Shown here piece after piece: positions 11,434-22,275 of a stretch of DNA of 29,604 bases. The stretch's first letter is position 1. The number at the start of each line of letters is the position of its first letter. A program made the translations under genes and the position numbers. The stretch comes from Cymbomonas tetramitiformis (lineage: Eukaryota > Chlorophyta > Pyramimonadophyceae > Pyramimonadales > Pyramimonadaceae): the NCBI GenBank assembly GCA_001247695.2, contig LGRX02033443.1, positions 1-29,604 of the forward strand, read 5' to 3'. A model generated the notes under the pieces. It was not told the DNA's origin and ran no database searches. It saw nothing but the letters and a program-made list of their open reading frames with translations.

Positions 11434-14400
11434 CTGCACCCCCTAGCCTGTCAGCCCCAGACCCACAAGGGAGCCCTAGATCCATATGCCACTCCGCACC
11501 ACGGCACCCAAACCTATGCCCTCCGGCACAGCAGTGCTCAGCTGGGGTGCGCACAGGCCTGCGCCTGGCGCCGCAGTACTCCGCGCGGAGCAGCCGCTTT
11601 TCCCAGCAGCTGGACCGACCCGAACGTGGCACGAGGCGAGCGTCATAGGCGCGGATCGCGCTGCTGTGGCTATTCCCAATGTGAAGCGCTCGGATCGTGA
11701 TGGGCACGCCAGACACAACTGAGGCGCACCCCCGGTTATAGGCGGTCCTCATGTGAAGCGGGAAGGGGAAGGGGAGAGGGAGGGGGCATGCACCGCATGC
11801 CGTTGATTGAATGTGCCTCGCATGCAATCTTGGCCACTCAGCCTGCGCAGTAAGGCCCTCCACCCTCGCCTCGGGTCACGCACTTCTTGCTACACTTCTT
11901 TAACAGCGGCCCGCAAGATGCCTCCCTCCATCTCTCTGGTGCAAACCCGGCGCGGGCATGTGCCCGGGGTGCGGCTCCGCGCGCTCGCCAAGTTCAGGTG
12001 CATTTGGGTGGTTTGGGGACGACGCCAGCCTCTTCCCCCACTAGGCGGCATCTATCATTAGGATGCGCTCAGACGCCGTGGCCCCTCTCCCCTGCCAACA
12101 TGAACCTGACTCACTGGCCTCCAGGGCTCTCTCTCTCTCTCTCGCTCGCCCTGCACAAACCCCTCCGTCCAACATACCGGATACCACAACGCATGGCAGT
12201 CGGCGTTGGCGAGCCTGGGTCCTCAGAGGCGTCCTTGGCATTGCTGCACGAGTCCATCAGCAGCGATCCCATGGCCAGCGACTCCGCAAACTGCCACCCC
12301 CTCCCCCCCTCTTCCCCGGAGCAGCTCGTCATGGCACTTCTCCAGCACACGGTCCATGCCCGGGCAGATTGCGAGATTGCCTCCCAGAGATTGATTGATC
12401 GTCTTGCGCCAACAGACCACCAACAAGAAGGTTCCAATACTCCTGTCACATGTCAGCCTCGAGAACGTTAACGCTGCCCTCTCGCAGGGAGATGATGTGA
12501 GGGTTCGATGCACAGAAGCATGCATTTCTCCATCGTAGTTGTAAATAATTACCCAAGGCTTGTAGGCAGCACCGCCCAGGGGCCATCCGCCAGGAGCTCC
12601 GAGTGCGGTAGCAAGGGGGGGGTTGAGGGGGGGATGGCTGGCAGCGTGAGAGCGAGGGATCAGCAGAGGCCCGGCGGAGGGGGTGTGAGGGAATGCGCAC
12701 CGCCCAGTCCACGCGTGCGTCAGGCCCGGCCACCATCTTGCGGCGAGCCTCTAGCAGTGTCGCAATCTGAGGGTGGGGCATGAACCTCTCCGGCACCGTG
12801 CTGCCATGCCCCCCCCCCGTGGCCCGGATGCTGTCAGCAAAAATGGCAGCCTCAGTCTTTCTGGTCAGAAGTGGTGGGGTGGCAGTGTCTCGGGGGGTAA
12901 AAGATTCTGTGTGATATCATGGCAATCTGATCCTGTGCGTGACAACGGCTTTCTTCAGTGACAGAACTTAAACAACAGAGAGAGAGAGAGAGAGAGAGAG
13001 ATCAGAGAGCGCTGCCGTTGTGCCCTGCCTGGAATATCCAACCATTTCACACCGTTTGCAGTTGGCCGATGTTCACCAACCACCATCACTGAAAGACGTA
13101 GCCACGGGTATCCTCAGTCCGCCCGTGGGGTTCTAGGTCGCCCAGACTCAATTATACCTCCGAGAGTCCGGGTGGTGCCCTTGCTAGGCCCGCAGGAGGA
13201 GACTGAGGGAAGGGCACCCCCAGTCTCGTCAAGTCTCGCCTTACCCCTCCCATGATGTGGCACTGCCATGTCTGCCAGGTGGCGCCCATCACCACTTCCC
13301 ACAGCCTGCATGTGCATTGTCCCATAATGCGTGTGTGCTTCCGGCTTATCCTTGGACCGATTCCTTTGGCACCAATTAGCCACAGAAGATTGGTTGCACC
13401 ATGTACCCACACCGATGCGCGCGGCTGATCCTCGGACCGTCAGTGCGTGCACGTGCTCAAAACCAGCCGCCAGGATCCCGACGGCCTATCACAAACACCC
13501 TGTTGAAGACGTCAACTAAAAAGCCACGCCTAGAAAATATTCCGCCCGCAGGTTTTGAATTTCCCCATGGCAAATGTGTCTCAATTTCGGTTAAACTGGA
13601 GCCTGCGGAATATTAGATTTTAGGTGATGTGAACACTATCCCCGCCAGATTTGAACTGTCTCGGGTGCAACGAGCATTTATGCCCGGAATAGCTATTTTG
13701 GACACAAGCGTCACAGCGAGCTGATTGGGTGGATTTGATGTTCCTTTTAGCGAGGTTCCGTATCACGCGGGAGGTGTCTTAAAACCGTCCCGAGTCATCG
13801 ATGCCCAAAAAGCGGGATGACCAAGTTACTTTTTCTGGGACTGATCGTTTCTACTCAAGGAAGACATTCTTTTTTGGTTGCATTGTTCAGTAAGCAGTGC
13901 ATCGTTGCTCGCGAAGCAGCGTCACTTCTGAGCCAATCATGCGCCTCGTTCGTTGTGGAGACAATCGGCATTTGCTCTGGTAATGATGACTTCCGTCAGC
14001 ACGATCCACAAGGCGCCCTCGGGGGCACGAGTGCTCCGATGGTTATGGTGACACGGGAGTGACTGCTGGGGAGGGACGGCCCGGCACCTGAGTCCGCGCG
14101 CCACCTCCTGCAGCTGCTCGAGGGGGACCCCGGTACCCCCTGATTTCTCGAACACTGAGCCGAGGGTCAGTGCCTCGCCCTGCGCCCGTCCCCGAGCCCA
14201 CATTCCCCGAGCCGTCACGTGATCCGGCCTACAACCAACCATCCAACTCAAGAGGGCGCAGCGGGTGTCATCTATAATCACGAACCCAGCTCGCTCCAAA
14301 CCTCCCACGTAGAGGACTCCCAGGTGGACACGTCAGCGAGCGACCCAGCGGCATGGATAAATATCCGATGGGCGTGTGTCTTAACCCGTCACGTGGAGGA

Positions 14401-17400
14401 CTCCCAGGTGGACACGTCATGTGAACCGGGAGCGTGGACAAATATCCGATGGGTGTGTGCTTCAACCTGCCACGTGGAGGACACCCAGGTGGACACGTCC
14501 TGCTTGCTCTGATCCTTGTTGCGCAGCCCCTCCTCCCACACCTCCTGCGACTCCGCCTGCATTGCGCGGATCTCCGCCTCTTGAATAGCGCCCTCCTGAC
14601 AATGCCCCTCCCGAAACCCCTCTTCCCTGAGCCGCCAACATCCAACGCGGCGTTAATGTATCGGCGCACAAGCTTGCATGCACAGAGTCGAGTGCTCCGA
14701 GTGAAGCCTATCCCTTCCTCAGCTGCCTCGCCCGCGAAGGTGTGGGAGAGCGGGAGCAGCTGAGCGGCCTCAGGGCATGATGGTGGCGTCATGGTGGCGT
14801 CATGGTGGCGTCATGGTGGCGTGTCTCATCCTTACACAATACCATTTGCCCTACAGTATTGCCTAACGCAGTATCCTTTGCCAACTGGGACCGGGATGGG
14901 CTTCGGTGCGTCAGCCCCTGAAACATGGCGGCGCGCCTCATCCTGACACCATAGCACATACACTCGACGCACAGGGGCACCGGGGACATGAGCGACCGAC
15001 AGTACATGGCAGACTCCGCCTCCTCGGCATCCGCGCCCAAACTCCATCCCCTCGCGCTGCATGGCACTGCACCCTGCCCTGTCCACAAGCGCGCTGTGAA
15101 CGCCCGGAACCAAACTCGCATGCCCACCGGGCGACGCGGAGCAGCGCACTGGCTCCCCACTGCCTCGGACACCAACAACCGTCGGATCTCTTGGGAATCC
15201 CTTCAAAAAAACTAGATATACTTGGATTGTACACACTTCGCTCAGGCTTATCGGGCTGCGACACTGACAGCCGATCGATCATGAACTGGCAAGCACCTGC
15301 ATGAGCCTGGCACCATAGATTTCCTGGCAGGTTGGGTGGTCCTTGATCATATTGTAGGTGGAGGGCTGTGTGAGGCTCGGATCGTCTTGCTGCGAACGCA
15401 TTCACCCACCTCCCACATACACCCCCTTGCATCACAACCCTTCGCCCCCGCATGCGCCCCTTTGCGTCACCGGTCATCTAAACGGCGAAAGCCGCCCCCT
15501 TCCCCAGAGGGGCGCCAGGGCAGAGAGCCCGAGACCCCGCTTGCAGCGCGCACGCGGGCCCGCGCTGCTCCACATGCCATACAAATGCCAAGAGGGCCGC
15601 TACGAGAGCCGGCGCGCGACGATCATCCGGGCGAATGGCAGGGCCGCAGACCCACAGCCGGAGACCGTCAACCAGGCTCTGTTTGGGCGCCTTGCTCTTC
15701 CTGTCACATGCCGATGCCACGGGTATCGAACACACCTCATTGTGGCCGTGCCGGCGATACCCTACGAGGTCGATCACGACGTCCTCCTGGAAGGTCTGCC
15801 GCCAGTCCACCGCCAGCTCGCATGCCCTCACAACCGCCTGCCCTCCCCCCCCCTCCTTACCCCCTCTGCTTCCATCTTCGGAGTCTCTCGAGCTCTCCGA
15901 TCTCCGATGAGTTCAGGGCGACCACAGGATGAGCAACCCATCCAGCGGCACCCTCGGACTCGACCGCGTTTGCCGCAGTGACCGAGCTGTGATGCCAGGG
16001 AGGCGCCCACTCGGATCGTGGCACTGCGACCGCGGCGCTGACCGGAATTTGATACGTGTCTTGGCGCAAGTTCTGGCGCGAGAGCGCACCCCCTCCAGGC
16101 GTTCAGCGGATCCCTCGAGCAGCCGCAGGGCCTCTACGCTAGGAAGCACCTTAAAGTGGGTCGGAGGGGGGGCCTAGACCAAATCTGAAATCAAATCTGA
16201 AGCCTCCATACTTCAATGCCAGCAAGCGCATCCCAGCGCGAAAGGGGTTGGCCCTCCTGCGAGGCGCGGGAGGAGCTGCGCCGGGCGCACGCAGAGGGCG
16301 CTCCGGCAATGAAGGAGAACTTGATGTGGAGCAAGGCCCAAATTTCGGTGTCTGCCCGCAAGGCGGTGGGCGTGGGCGCAGGAATACGCGGTTGATCTGA
16401 CGGCAGGAAACGAAGGAACGGACGACGCGCATTCAGCAGTCGCCACGTTACGAATCGGGGCGCCCTGCAGCGACGAGCTGATGCCGCGGAAGTCGCCAAG
16501 CGCTCCACGCCACGTGGCGGCCCCTGTGAAGCAGGCGGTTCGCAGGATTTGGCGCCACGTGGCGGGTTTCGGTTTTGCAGAGGACTTCAGGGGTGAAGGG
16601 GCGAGGGAGGAAGAGGGAGCGCATTCGCTCCACTGGTCTTGGCCCGCGTTGGGGTGCCATGAGCGCCCTTGTTGTGGAGCGCGCAGCCGCAGGCACGGAT
16701 CAACTTACCTCCGGGTCGTCGGCGTTGACGTGGACAATGGGCGCGGAGATGCCCTTGGCGAAGTCCGTGGGGTGCGGCGTCGAGCGCGAGCGGCGCGGAT
16801 CTGTGGTGAAGCCGATCTGATTGTTGAGCACCACGTGGATGGTCCCCCCGGTGCTGTAGCCCTCCACGGCCGCGAGCTGCATCACCTGTATCTCGCACAG
16901 TCCGCCCCTCACCCCACGGAGCGTCACTTGCAGTCAACCCCACGGCACATCCCTGCCTCACGAGCCGCATGCCCCCCAGTGAAGGCCCTTTGCCATTGCG
17001 CCGGGTGTCACCGCACCTCCACGACGTTGCCGAGCCCGCTGAAGGCGGCGTCGCCGTGAATCAACAGTCCCAAAGAGCTCTTCTGCTCCATGTTCGCCTT
17101 TTCTACCTGAGAGGATCACCGCCGGCCCCCGCAAGCAGCTCCCCTTCCCCTTTCCCGCATCCTTCCCGTTGCTACCCCTTGCTGTCTGGGTCACCCATGG
17201 GGACATGGAAGATGCCAGTTGCGTCTGGGGAGATGGAGCTGGGTCATCCAGGGAGGGCGCCGGCAAGAGCCGATGTTCGGCGCGTGGGCTCCTGCCTCGT
17301 GCGCTGCTGGCGCTGCGGCCCTGCGGCTGCTCGAGGGATCCCCGGAACGACTGGAGGGGGTGCGCTCTCGCGCCAGAGGTTGAGCCGAGAGTTGAGCGGC

Positions 17401-20400
17401 ATAACTCTAGATGCCGCATCAGCAAGCAAAAGGCGCCGCAGGCATGGCCAAGCCCGGGAGCTGAGAGGCAGCCGGCGTGGGGCACCCCAAGACATCTGGG
17501 CAGTCGACGGCGATGTCAGGATATATACATGCGCGTGCCACAGTCACAAGCGTGAACGCAATCCGAGAAGTCCCCCGGCATCAGCGGCAGCGGCGGAGCC
17601 CGACCTGGTACGCGTGGATGCGGCCCGCGACCACCGCGTTCACCGCTTCGAGGTGGCTCGGATTGGCGGAGAGCTCCACCTTCATCTCCCAGTTCTCCTG
17701 CAGAAGTCCCCATCCCGCCCCCTCCGCCCCAGCCCCGCACCGCGCGGGACTTAGCCTGCAGGAGCCCGAGCTTCTCGCAGGCGCCCGAGGCGAGGAGGCG
17801 GGGAAGTGGTCAGGGCGCGGCTCCTGCGATTGAATGATAGTTTCGGTGGTGTAGTTGGTGGTCTCCCTGAACAGAGGGGAATGGGATTGGTGAGGCATGG
17901 TCGCCGCACGACTTCGAGTACCCACCACGGATTTCGAGGCGAGACATGCGTCCTCGCCAGATGTGACCCTCACTCCCGAACTGTGAGAGAGTGTGGATGG
18001 GGCAAGCTGACTAAAGAAAATCCAGATCGCCCTGGTCGAGCCCGGTTACTGCCCACCCGCGCGCGAGTCATGGCGCCCTTAGTCTACCCCTCCGGAGGCC
18101 TCTGAGGCGCCTCCTCCACGGGCGTGAGCAGCCTGGGGCACCTTCTTGACACCATGGGGGCGTCCGTCCGGAGGGAAAGACAGCGTGGCAGAGGTGCCAA
18201 GGTGGTACTTCACATCGCCAACATGATAGTCCGACTGGCGCCCTGCTCCTCGCAGCCAAAAGAACCCGCCACGCGGCCGCCCCGACATCATCACCAGGCT
18301 CCATGCCAAGGGTTGCCGATGCACTGCGGGGCCCATCTGGCGGCGACTCAGGTCACGCTGGATGGGCAAGTGGCTGCGACATCGCTGCACTCAGCACCGA
18401 GTCAACAAACATGCAATTCCAGGCTGAGAAATCCGGAGGTCAGGAGGTAAGGAACGAGGTATAGATCGGTGGCTCACCGTCCATTTCCGCGAAGATGCGG
18501 CTTGGCGGCTTTCCGAGAAGGTTGCAGAGGATGTTCAAGCGCCCACGATGCGCCTGCCCGTCCCGGCCTCGTCACTTCACACCAGGCGTGAACACCAGGC
18601 GTGATCCGCACCGCGCAGCACTCATCTCAACAGCGATGTCGGCTGCAGGGCCGGCACTTGCAGCACCAACACCAAAGCCACCGCCAGCGCCCAATTCAAC
18701 GCCAGGATAGGGTTCATCGCGCCACGTGGCATAGTGCAGGAGCAGCCTCGACGTGGCGCGCTGGGGCTGGCCATCGCTAAGGGGACGCAGGATGGATACC
18801 CACCATGCCAATCTCCACAAATTCCACGCCCGCCGCCACCGCGCGATGCAGGATTGCATATAGGCCAGGGAGCAGAACCTCGCACCCTGGCAGCTCGCCC
18901 CAGGCCCGCTCCCCTGGCCTGAGCCGCCGCAACACCTTCCTCGCTCCACTGAGCTCGCGCACCCTCCCTCCCACTCCCTCCGCGCCAATTGCCTCGCGAT
19001 GGTCTTGGCGTGCCTCTGAGCCACATCGTTTACCGGAGTGCCATGCGGTATGTTGCCTCGCTCGGCTTAAGGCTGCGCGTCAAGCGGCGTGAGCCTAAGA
19101 TGACCGGCGTGAGATGACTTCCTCGAGACGCGCCACACGTGGCTGGCAAAGAAGTCCTTCAGGCGGGACACGGAGTATGTCCGCATGGGCGACAAGAGAT
19201 CGGGCGGCGCACCTTCTATGCTAAAGCGCTTGTGGGCTGGAAAGCGACGGGCGAGGAACTGCTCAAGGCCCTCGCTCTTTATGAGGCGTCGCAGTACCGC
19301 CTTGCGCTCCGCTGTTGTCAGCCGCTTCCGCTGCGCCTCCACGCGCTCCTCGAGCCATTCCCGCTTCACCTGCTCGCGCCACCAGGCCCTCCTACCGTCA
19401 ATGGCGCTGCGCCGCCTTCGCGCGAGCTTCTCTCGTCGATTAGCCTCCTACATGAAAAGATTGTCCACCTCACCGCCGGCGGGGTTCTTGGTCAAGGGGT
19501 TACCCACCCGGCTTGGCAGGTGCCCAAGCTCCCAGGCGCAGGTCCCACAGTAGGTGCGCTTGAGCAGCTCCAGCACCTCGTGCAGGGTCCACCATCCTCC
19601 TGTGTCGTGGAAATCGTCTCTGAGAGTTCTTCCCTGCAGTTCACCCCAGCCACCCCTCACCCATCAGACGCGCTGGGTGGGATGCAGCCCGCGGACCAAA
19701 GCCACCCCTCGCGTTGCATTCCAGAATTCAGTCTAGCTGAAGAATCCTGGTTGTGCTGACTGTGTCGCACGGTCGCTCCCAATCCTCCGCGACTGCGGAA
19801 TGGCGCCGTAAGGTACTGTACCCACGCAGCCTACAGGTGAGTCACACTGCCGAGGGCGTACCCACGCAGCCTACAGGTGAGCCACGCTGCCGAGGGCGTA
19901 CCCACGCACCCTACAGGTGAGCCGCGCTGCCGAGGGCGTACCCACGCAGCCTACAGGTGAGTCACGCTGCCGAGGGCGTACCACGCACCCTACAGGTGAG
20001 TCACACTGCCGAGGGCGTACCCACGCACCCTACAGGTGAGCCGCGCTGCCGAGGGCGTACCCACGCAGCCTACAGGTGAGTCACGCTGCCGAGGGCGTAC
20101 CCACGCAGCCTACAGGTGAGTCACGCTGCCGAGGGCGTACCCACGCACCCTACAGGTGAGCCACGCTGCCGAGGGCGTACCCACGCAGCCTACAGGTGAG
20201 TCACGCTGCCGAGGCGTACCCACGCAGCCTACAGGTGAGCCGCGCCTCCAGGAGTTCATCGAGCAACCTCACCGCGCTGACCACAAAGCGGATGTCACTT
20301 GCAGGATGTGGCCGGCATTTTACCTGCCATAGCCTTAAATATGTCCAGTTTCCGCCTGCAAATTGCAAGGTTGTTATGCAGTGGTGCGCAAGAACATCTC

Positions 20401-21682
20401 ACCAGGTAGAACTTCTGCGCCGCGTCGTTGCTGTACAGGCCCAGGAACTCCGTCGGTGTCAGCTGCTGCCCGCGACGAAACAGCCTATCTGGATACCCTG
20501 CGAGTCGCCAGCCCCTTCCGAAGGCGTCGATCGCGATTGGAACGACAAGCACTGCCCCTCGAGGCCAAGCGTCCGGCGCCGGGCCTTGAGGACGCTTCAC
20601 GAAACAAGGTCACGCACATGATGAGTTGGGACAATCTTTGGGAGGGTACCCGCAGGGGTTGCCGCCAGCATACCGTCCCACGTAACGGCGGGGGTTGCCT
20701 CCAGCAAGATATGAAATTGCCCTTGAGTCGTGGCAACCGATGATAGGGCTCGCCGTGCTCGGCTTATCCGGGGCCGAGCGAGATGAGAGGTGAGAGGGGA
20801 AGGTGCTCACCTTCGATGAGGGCGAGGATATCCCGCACGTGCTCGGGCGGCGCGCGGTAGGCTGCCTCCAGTCCCTGACGAAGCCCCGCCAGCTCCCGGC
20901 CGGAAAACATATCACGGAACGGAGAGGCCGCGGTGGAACCAACTGGGGACCAACTTCAAAAGCGCGCAGTCGCTTGTGAGGCAGCTCCGAAGTGGAGCAT
21001 TGGGTTGAAGAGGCGCCCGGCAAAGTGTAAAGGGGAAAGGCTTCCTGGCCGAATTACTAGGGGGAAGCGGTGCTCGACGAAGCGTGGCGTGGAAGCAGGG
21101 TCCAAGGACGGGCGAAAGATGCGCGAGGAGTGAAGCACTCGGCTATCTTGATAGGAGAATTTGGAATGGCCCTTGAGATGCTGGAGACGACGCGAGTGTC
21201 GGTTCGTAGAACGCACTTGGCTTATGGGGCCAAGCGAACGACCCAGGGGGTCTATCTTCGCAACAAGGTGCCCTCGCGCACGAAAGGCATCCACTAGTCT
21301 GTTGATGGTAATAGTGTCGCTCGCCAGCTCCTGAGCTGCTTTGCTCTTGCGATAGCTCGCCTGACTCTGCGCAGGACCGTCGTGGTCAAGTTCTCCTGCG
21401 CGGAAGCGGCACATCGCTCAGATCGAGAAGTGCGAGCCCCTTCAGAAATAGCACGCGGAAAATATTTTTACCCGAGTTCAAGCGGGGCGGCATAGATGGT
21501 AGTCCGATTGTGGGCACGCCATTCAAAATTATGCCATTTTCGAGGGGCAAGTTGGCGAGGGAGGGCTCGCTGGTGCGCAAGCTCGGCCTCGCAGAGCTCG
21601 CTGGAGGGTCGTAGGCGACATATGTTCCTGAAAATGCTCGCCGAGTGACGTTTAGTGATAGGAGGCGCCTTAGAGCGACCAT
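5457..21682 (-). CDS. OGDH: 2-oxoglutarate dehydrogenase E1 subunit, 27-exon gene
   Basis: Thiamine-diphosphate-dependent E1 of the mitochondrial 2-oxoglutarate dehydrogenase complex (TCA cycle): it decarboxylates 2-oxoglutarate and transfers the succinyl group to the E2 lipoyl domain. I located 27 exons by family motifs and checked each junction. All phases agree and the coding total is 3123 nt, 1040 residues, close to the usual E1o length. Motifs in order: [146 protein letters not shown]. These favour E1o over the 2-oxoadipate paralogue DHTKD1. Twenty-four introns are GT-AG and two GC-AG; sizes run from 76 to about 1290 nt. Less certain: the start exon, the 5' end of exon 15, the 17/18 join, and the donor of exon 21. 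The NNAAY-type N-terminal motif of many E1o proteins was not found. Confidence 0.95.
6935..7412 (-). other. GC-AG intron 23 of OGDH
   Basis: Exon 23 ends LCSGQ at 7413; the intron begins CAG|GCGCGC and ends TTCCAG before IFYKLVQ at 6934. No GT is available at the position the protein requires. Joining gives CSGQIFYKL, corresponding to the family's CSGKVYY. Apart from this splice use the intron shows no structure. Confidence 0.7.
8887..9210 (-). CDS. OGDH: OGDH exon 21 with an EF-hand-like insertion
   Basis: The first half is strongly conserved E1o ([37 protein letters not shown]). Where family members pass within about 10-15 residues to the N-x-VV-N-TP segment, this exon carries some 55 extra residues, including [19 protein letters not shown] and [18 protein letters not shown]. 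The F..LD..DSTDG.I....L..FL.EMG pattern resembles an EF-hand helix-loop-helix, but the first coordinating position is Leu and the twelfth Thr rather than Asp/Glu, so Ca binding is doubtful. The donor used (CCGTG|GTCACC) is weak but is the phase-0 site matching exon 22. A strong GTAAGT within the exon (CGCTGC|GTAAGT) is in the wrong phase. Confidence 0.75.
9505..9909. repeat. Long inverted repeat in OGDH intron 20
   Basis: The left arm 9505-9658 and right arm 9756-9909 are reverse complements with only a few mismatches over about 150 bp (for example TCTGCGTAGC against TCTACGTAGC); the spacer is ~97 bp. The whole lies within the intron between exons 20 and 21. Both strands read as similar open frames purely because the arms mirror each other. 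No target-site duplication or transposase was seen. It could be a foldback/MITE-type element, an intronic hairpin, or an inverted duplication made in assembly. Confidence 0.9.
10300..10582. repeat. Older inverted repeat in OGDH intron 19
   Basis: The left arm 10300-10405 is the reverse complement of the right arm 10477-10582 with about 14 mismatches in 106 bp (by eye), separated by ~71 bp. Shared blocks include GAGGCTGAGCTCCTC and TGGTTCGGAAT. The arms are far more diverged than those of the repeat in intron 20, so simple palindromic assembly error is less likely. Confidence 0.88.
10612..11025. repeat. Intronic minisatellite, ~28-bp GC-rich unit
   Basis: About 14 copies of a unit containing CACACCGGCGCGGCGCGCAG then CCACGGCG, with many 1-2-base indels. 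It sits next to the right arm of the inverted repeat in OGDH intron 19. Long Arg/Ala-rich frames on both strands here are artefacts. Confidence 0.95.
11075..11335. repeat. Intronic minisatellite, 29-bp unit, about nine copies
   Basis: The unit is GGTGGCCAGGGCCGGGCATG followed by GCCGTTGAT, with GGGCAGG/GGACTGG variants. It begins almost at the GC donor of intron 19 (11344) and runs deeper into the intron. It is separated from the 28-bp array by about 50 bp of unique sequence. Confidence 0.95.
11794..18242 (-). CDS. OGDH: OGDH exons 8-18: TPP-binding core to the active-site loop
   Basis: Exons: 8, 18242-18142; 9, 17697-17605; 10, 17106-17017; 11, 16885-16709; 12, 15837-15736; 13, 15389-15297; 14, 14595-14497; 15, 14179-14088; 16, 12800-12701; 17, 12290-12250; 18, 11857-11794. 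Exon 10 has [13 protein letters not shown] and exon 11 [10 protein letters not shown] with HVNADDPE: the Asp and Asn regions that hold Mg-TPP in this family. Exon 12 has [12 protein letters not shown], exon 13 [14 protein letters not shown] and EIYGARLMQ, exon 16 [14 protein letters not shown], exon 18 [16 protein letters not shown]. Exons 17 (41 nt) and 18 (64 nt) are very short. Their join is phase-consistent but gives one extra residue before LSGQD, so an alternative acceptor is possible. Exon 15's acceptor (14181-14180) is the phase-compatible choice, not uniquely forced. Confidence 0.87.
12976..13001. repeat. GA microsatellite in OGDH intron 15
   Basis: About twelve AG dinucleotides in the 1287-nt intron between exons 15 and 16, a polypyrimidine run on the coding strand. 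The remainder of this intron (12801-14087) shows no recognisable feature. Confidence 0.95.
14306..14499. repeat. Three repeat units overlapping the exon 14 donor
   Basis: A 29-bp core starting CACGTGGAGGACTCCCAGG occurs at 14306-14334, 14390-14418 and 14471-14499 (spacing 84 and 81 bp); the flanking ATAAATATCCGATGGGYGTGTG is also shared by the first two. On the coding strand each unit carries GAC|GTGTCC. The third is the donor of OGDH exon 14, the other two are intronic. Confidence 0.9.
14777..14822. repeat. 11-bp tandem repeat, about four copies
   Basis: GGTGGCGTCAT repeated head to tail in the intron between OGDH exons 13 and 14. Copies are identical. Confidence 0.95.
18478..21682 (-). CDS. 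OGDH: OGDH exons 1-7: presequence to HRGRLN
   Basis: Exons: 1, 21682-21472; 2, 21395-21217; 3, 20465-20403; 4, 19633-19508; 5, 19372-19213; 6, 18886-18804; 7, 18553-18478. Start chosen at [19 protein letters not shown], an Arg-rich, acid-free leader typical of mitochondrial targeting; the frame is open 29 codons further upstream. Exon 1 joins exon 2 across a 76-nt intron in phase 1. Exons 2-4 read [28 protein letters not shown], then [13 protein letters not shown]. Exon 5 is basic and charged ([16 protein letters not shown]) and ends KRFSIEG. Exon 6 restarts CEVLLPGL, so the split glycine codon is restored exactly. Exon 7 carries [16 protein letters not shown], part of the cofactor/substrate site. 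Confidence 0.88.
19818..20238. repeat. Intronic 40-bp minisatellite, about 10.5 copies
   Basis: The unit begins GTACCCACGCAGCCTACAGG, then TGAGTCACGCTGCCGAGGGC. Variants are CAGCCT/CACCCT and GAGTCAC/GAGCCGC; two copies have 1-base deletions. It fills over half of the 769-nt intron between OGDH exons 3 and 4. Each unit shows CAGGTGAG on the strand opposite to the gene. Confidence 0.97.
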
Positions 21683-22275
21683 CCTGACAAGAAGCGGCGA
21701 GAGCGAAGTCGTCAAGGGGCAGGAGGTCCTGTTGAGCGTAAGAGTTCTAAGGACCGTCGACCATCGCACTCAAACTGAAAGAGAAAACTTGGAGGACGGG
21801 CCGTGACGAGGGGCTGCATTGGAACGACGATTCTATGTCGTTCCATATCCATTGAACAAGAATCGCACAAGGGAAGTGTTTCAGCGAGTCGTTCTGGATA
21901 ATATGGTACAGTATTGGTATGTTCGGATTTGTGCTCAAACCACAAACGCCTGAAGCGCTGAAACGAACGCTGAGAGCAAAGATCATAACAGGCTGACGCG
22001 AGATGCGGACTGACGTTGGATTTATCATTATACTAGGCTAATCGATCTAAAGATCTCCACTAGGCCGTTCATTTCCCCATCGACGTAAATGTTTTATTAT
22101 TATTATCATTATTGTCCTTGCTTGCCAAAGCCCAAAGGGCATGGTTGGCTAATTTCGCCGCTTGAGTAGGTGGTGCGCTTGGGCGCTTGTGGGGCATTTG
22201 GGCGGTGAGCGCGGTTATTAAAATGTGGTTGGAGGCGGCGCTGCCGCTGTGAGATTTATGTTGTTGGTCGTGATT
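21683..22275. other. Spacer upstream of OGDH
   Basis: Contains the presumed OGDH promoter, 5' of the ATG at 21682, and the 3' flank of the next - strand gene. No TATA box is placed convincingly. A short ATT-rich run occurs near 22090-22112. This is where composition shifts from GC-rich to AT-richer. No recognisable coding sequence. Confidence 0.5.

Noticed and set aside
11540..11660. Segment reading [13 protein letters not shown] as the OGDH exon before VLFDQESS
   Set aside because: It lacks the required RGTF-x-x-RH motif and has no acceptor. The true exon, with [16 protein letters not shown], is at 11857-11794.
1..20238. Direct repeats considered as CRISPR arrays
   Set aside because: Units are contiguous tandem copies with no unique spacers, and the context is eukaryotic introns.
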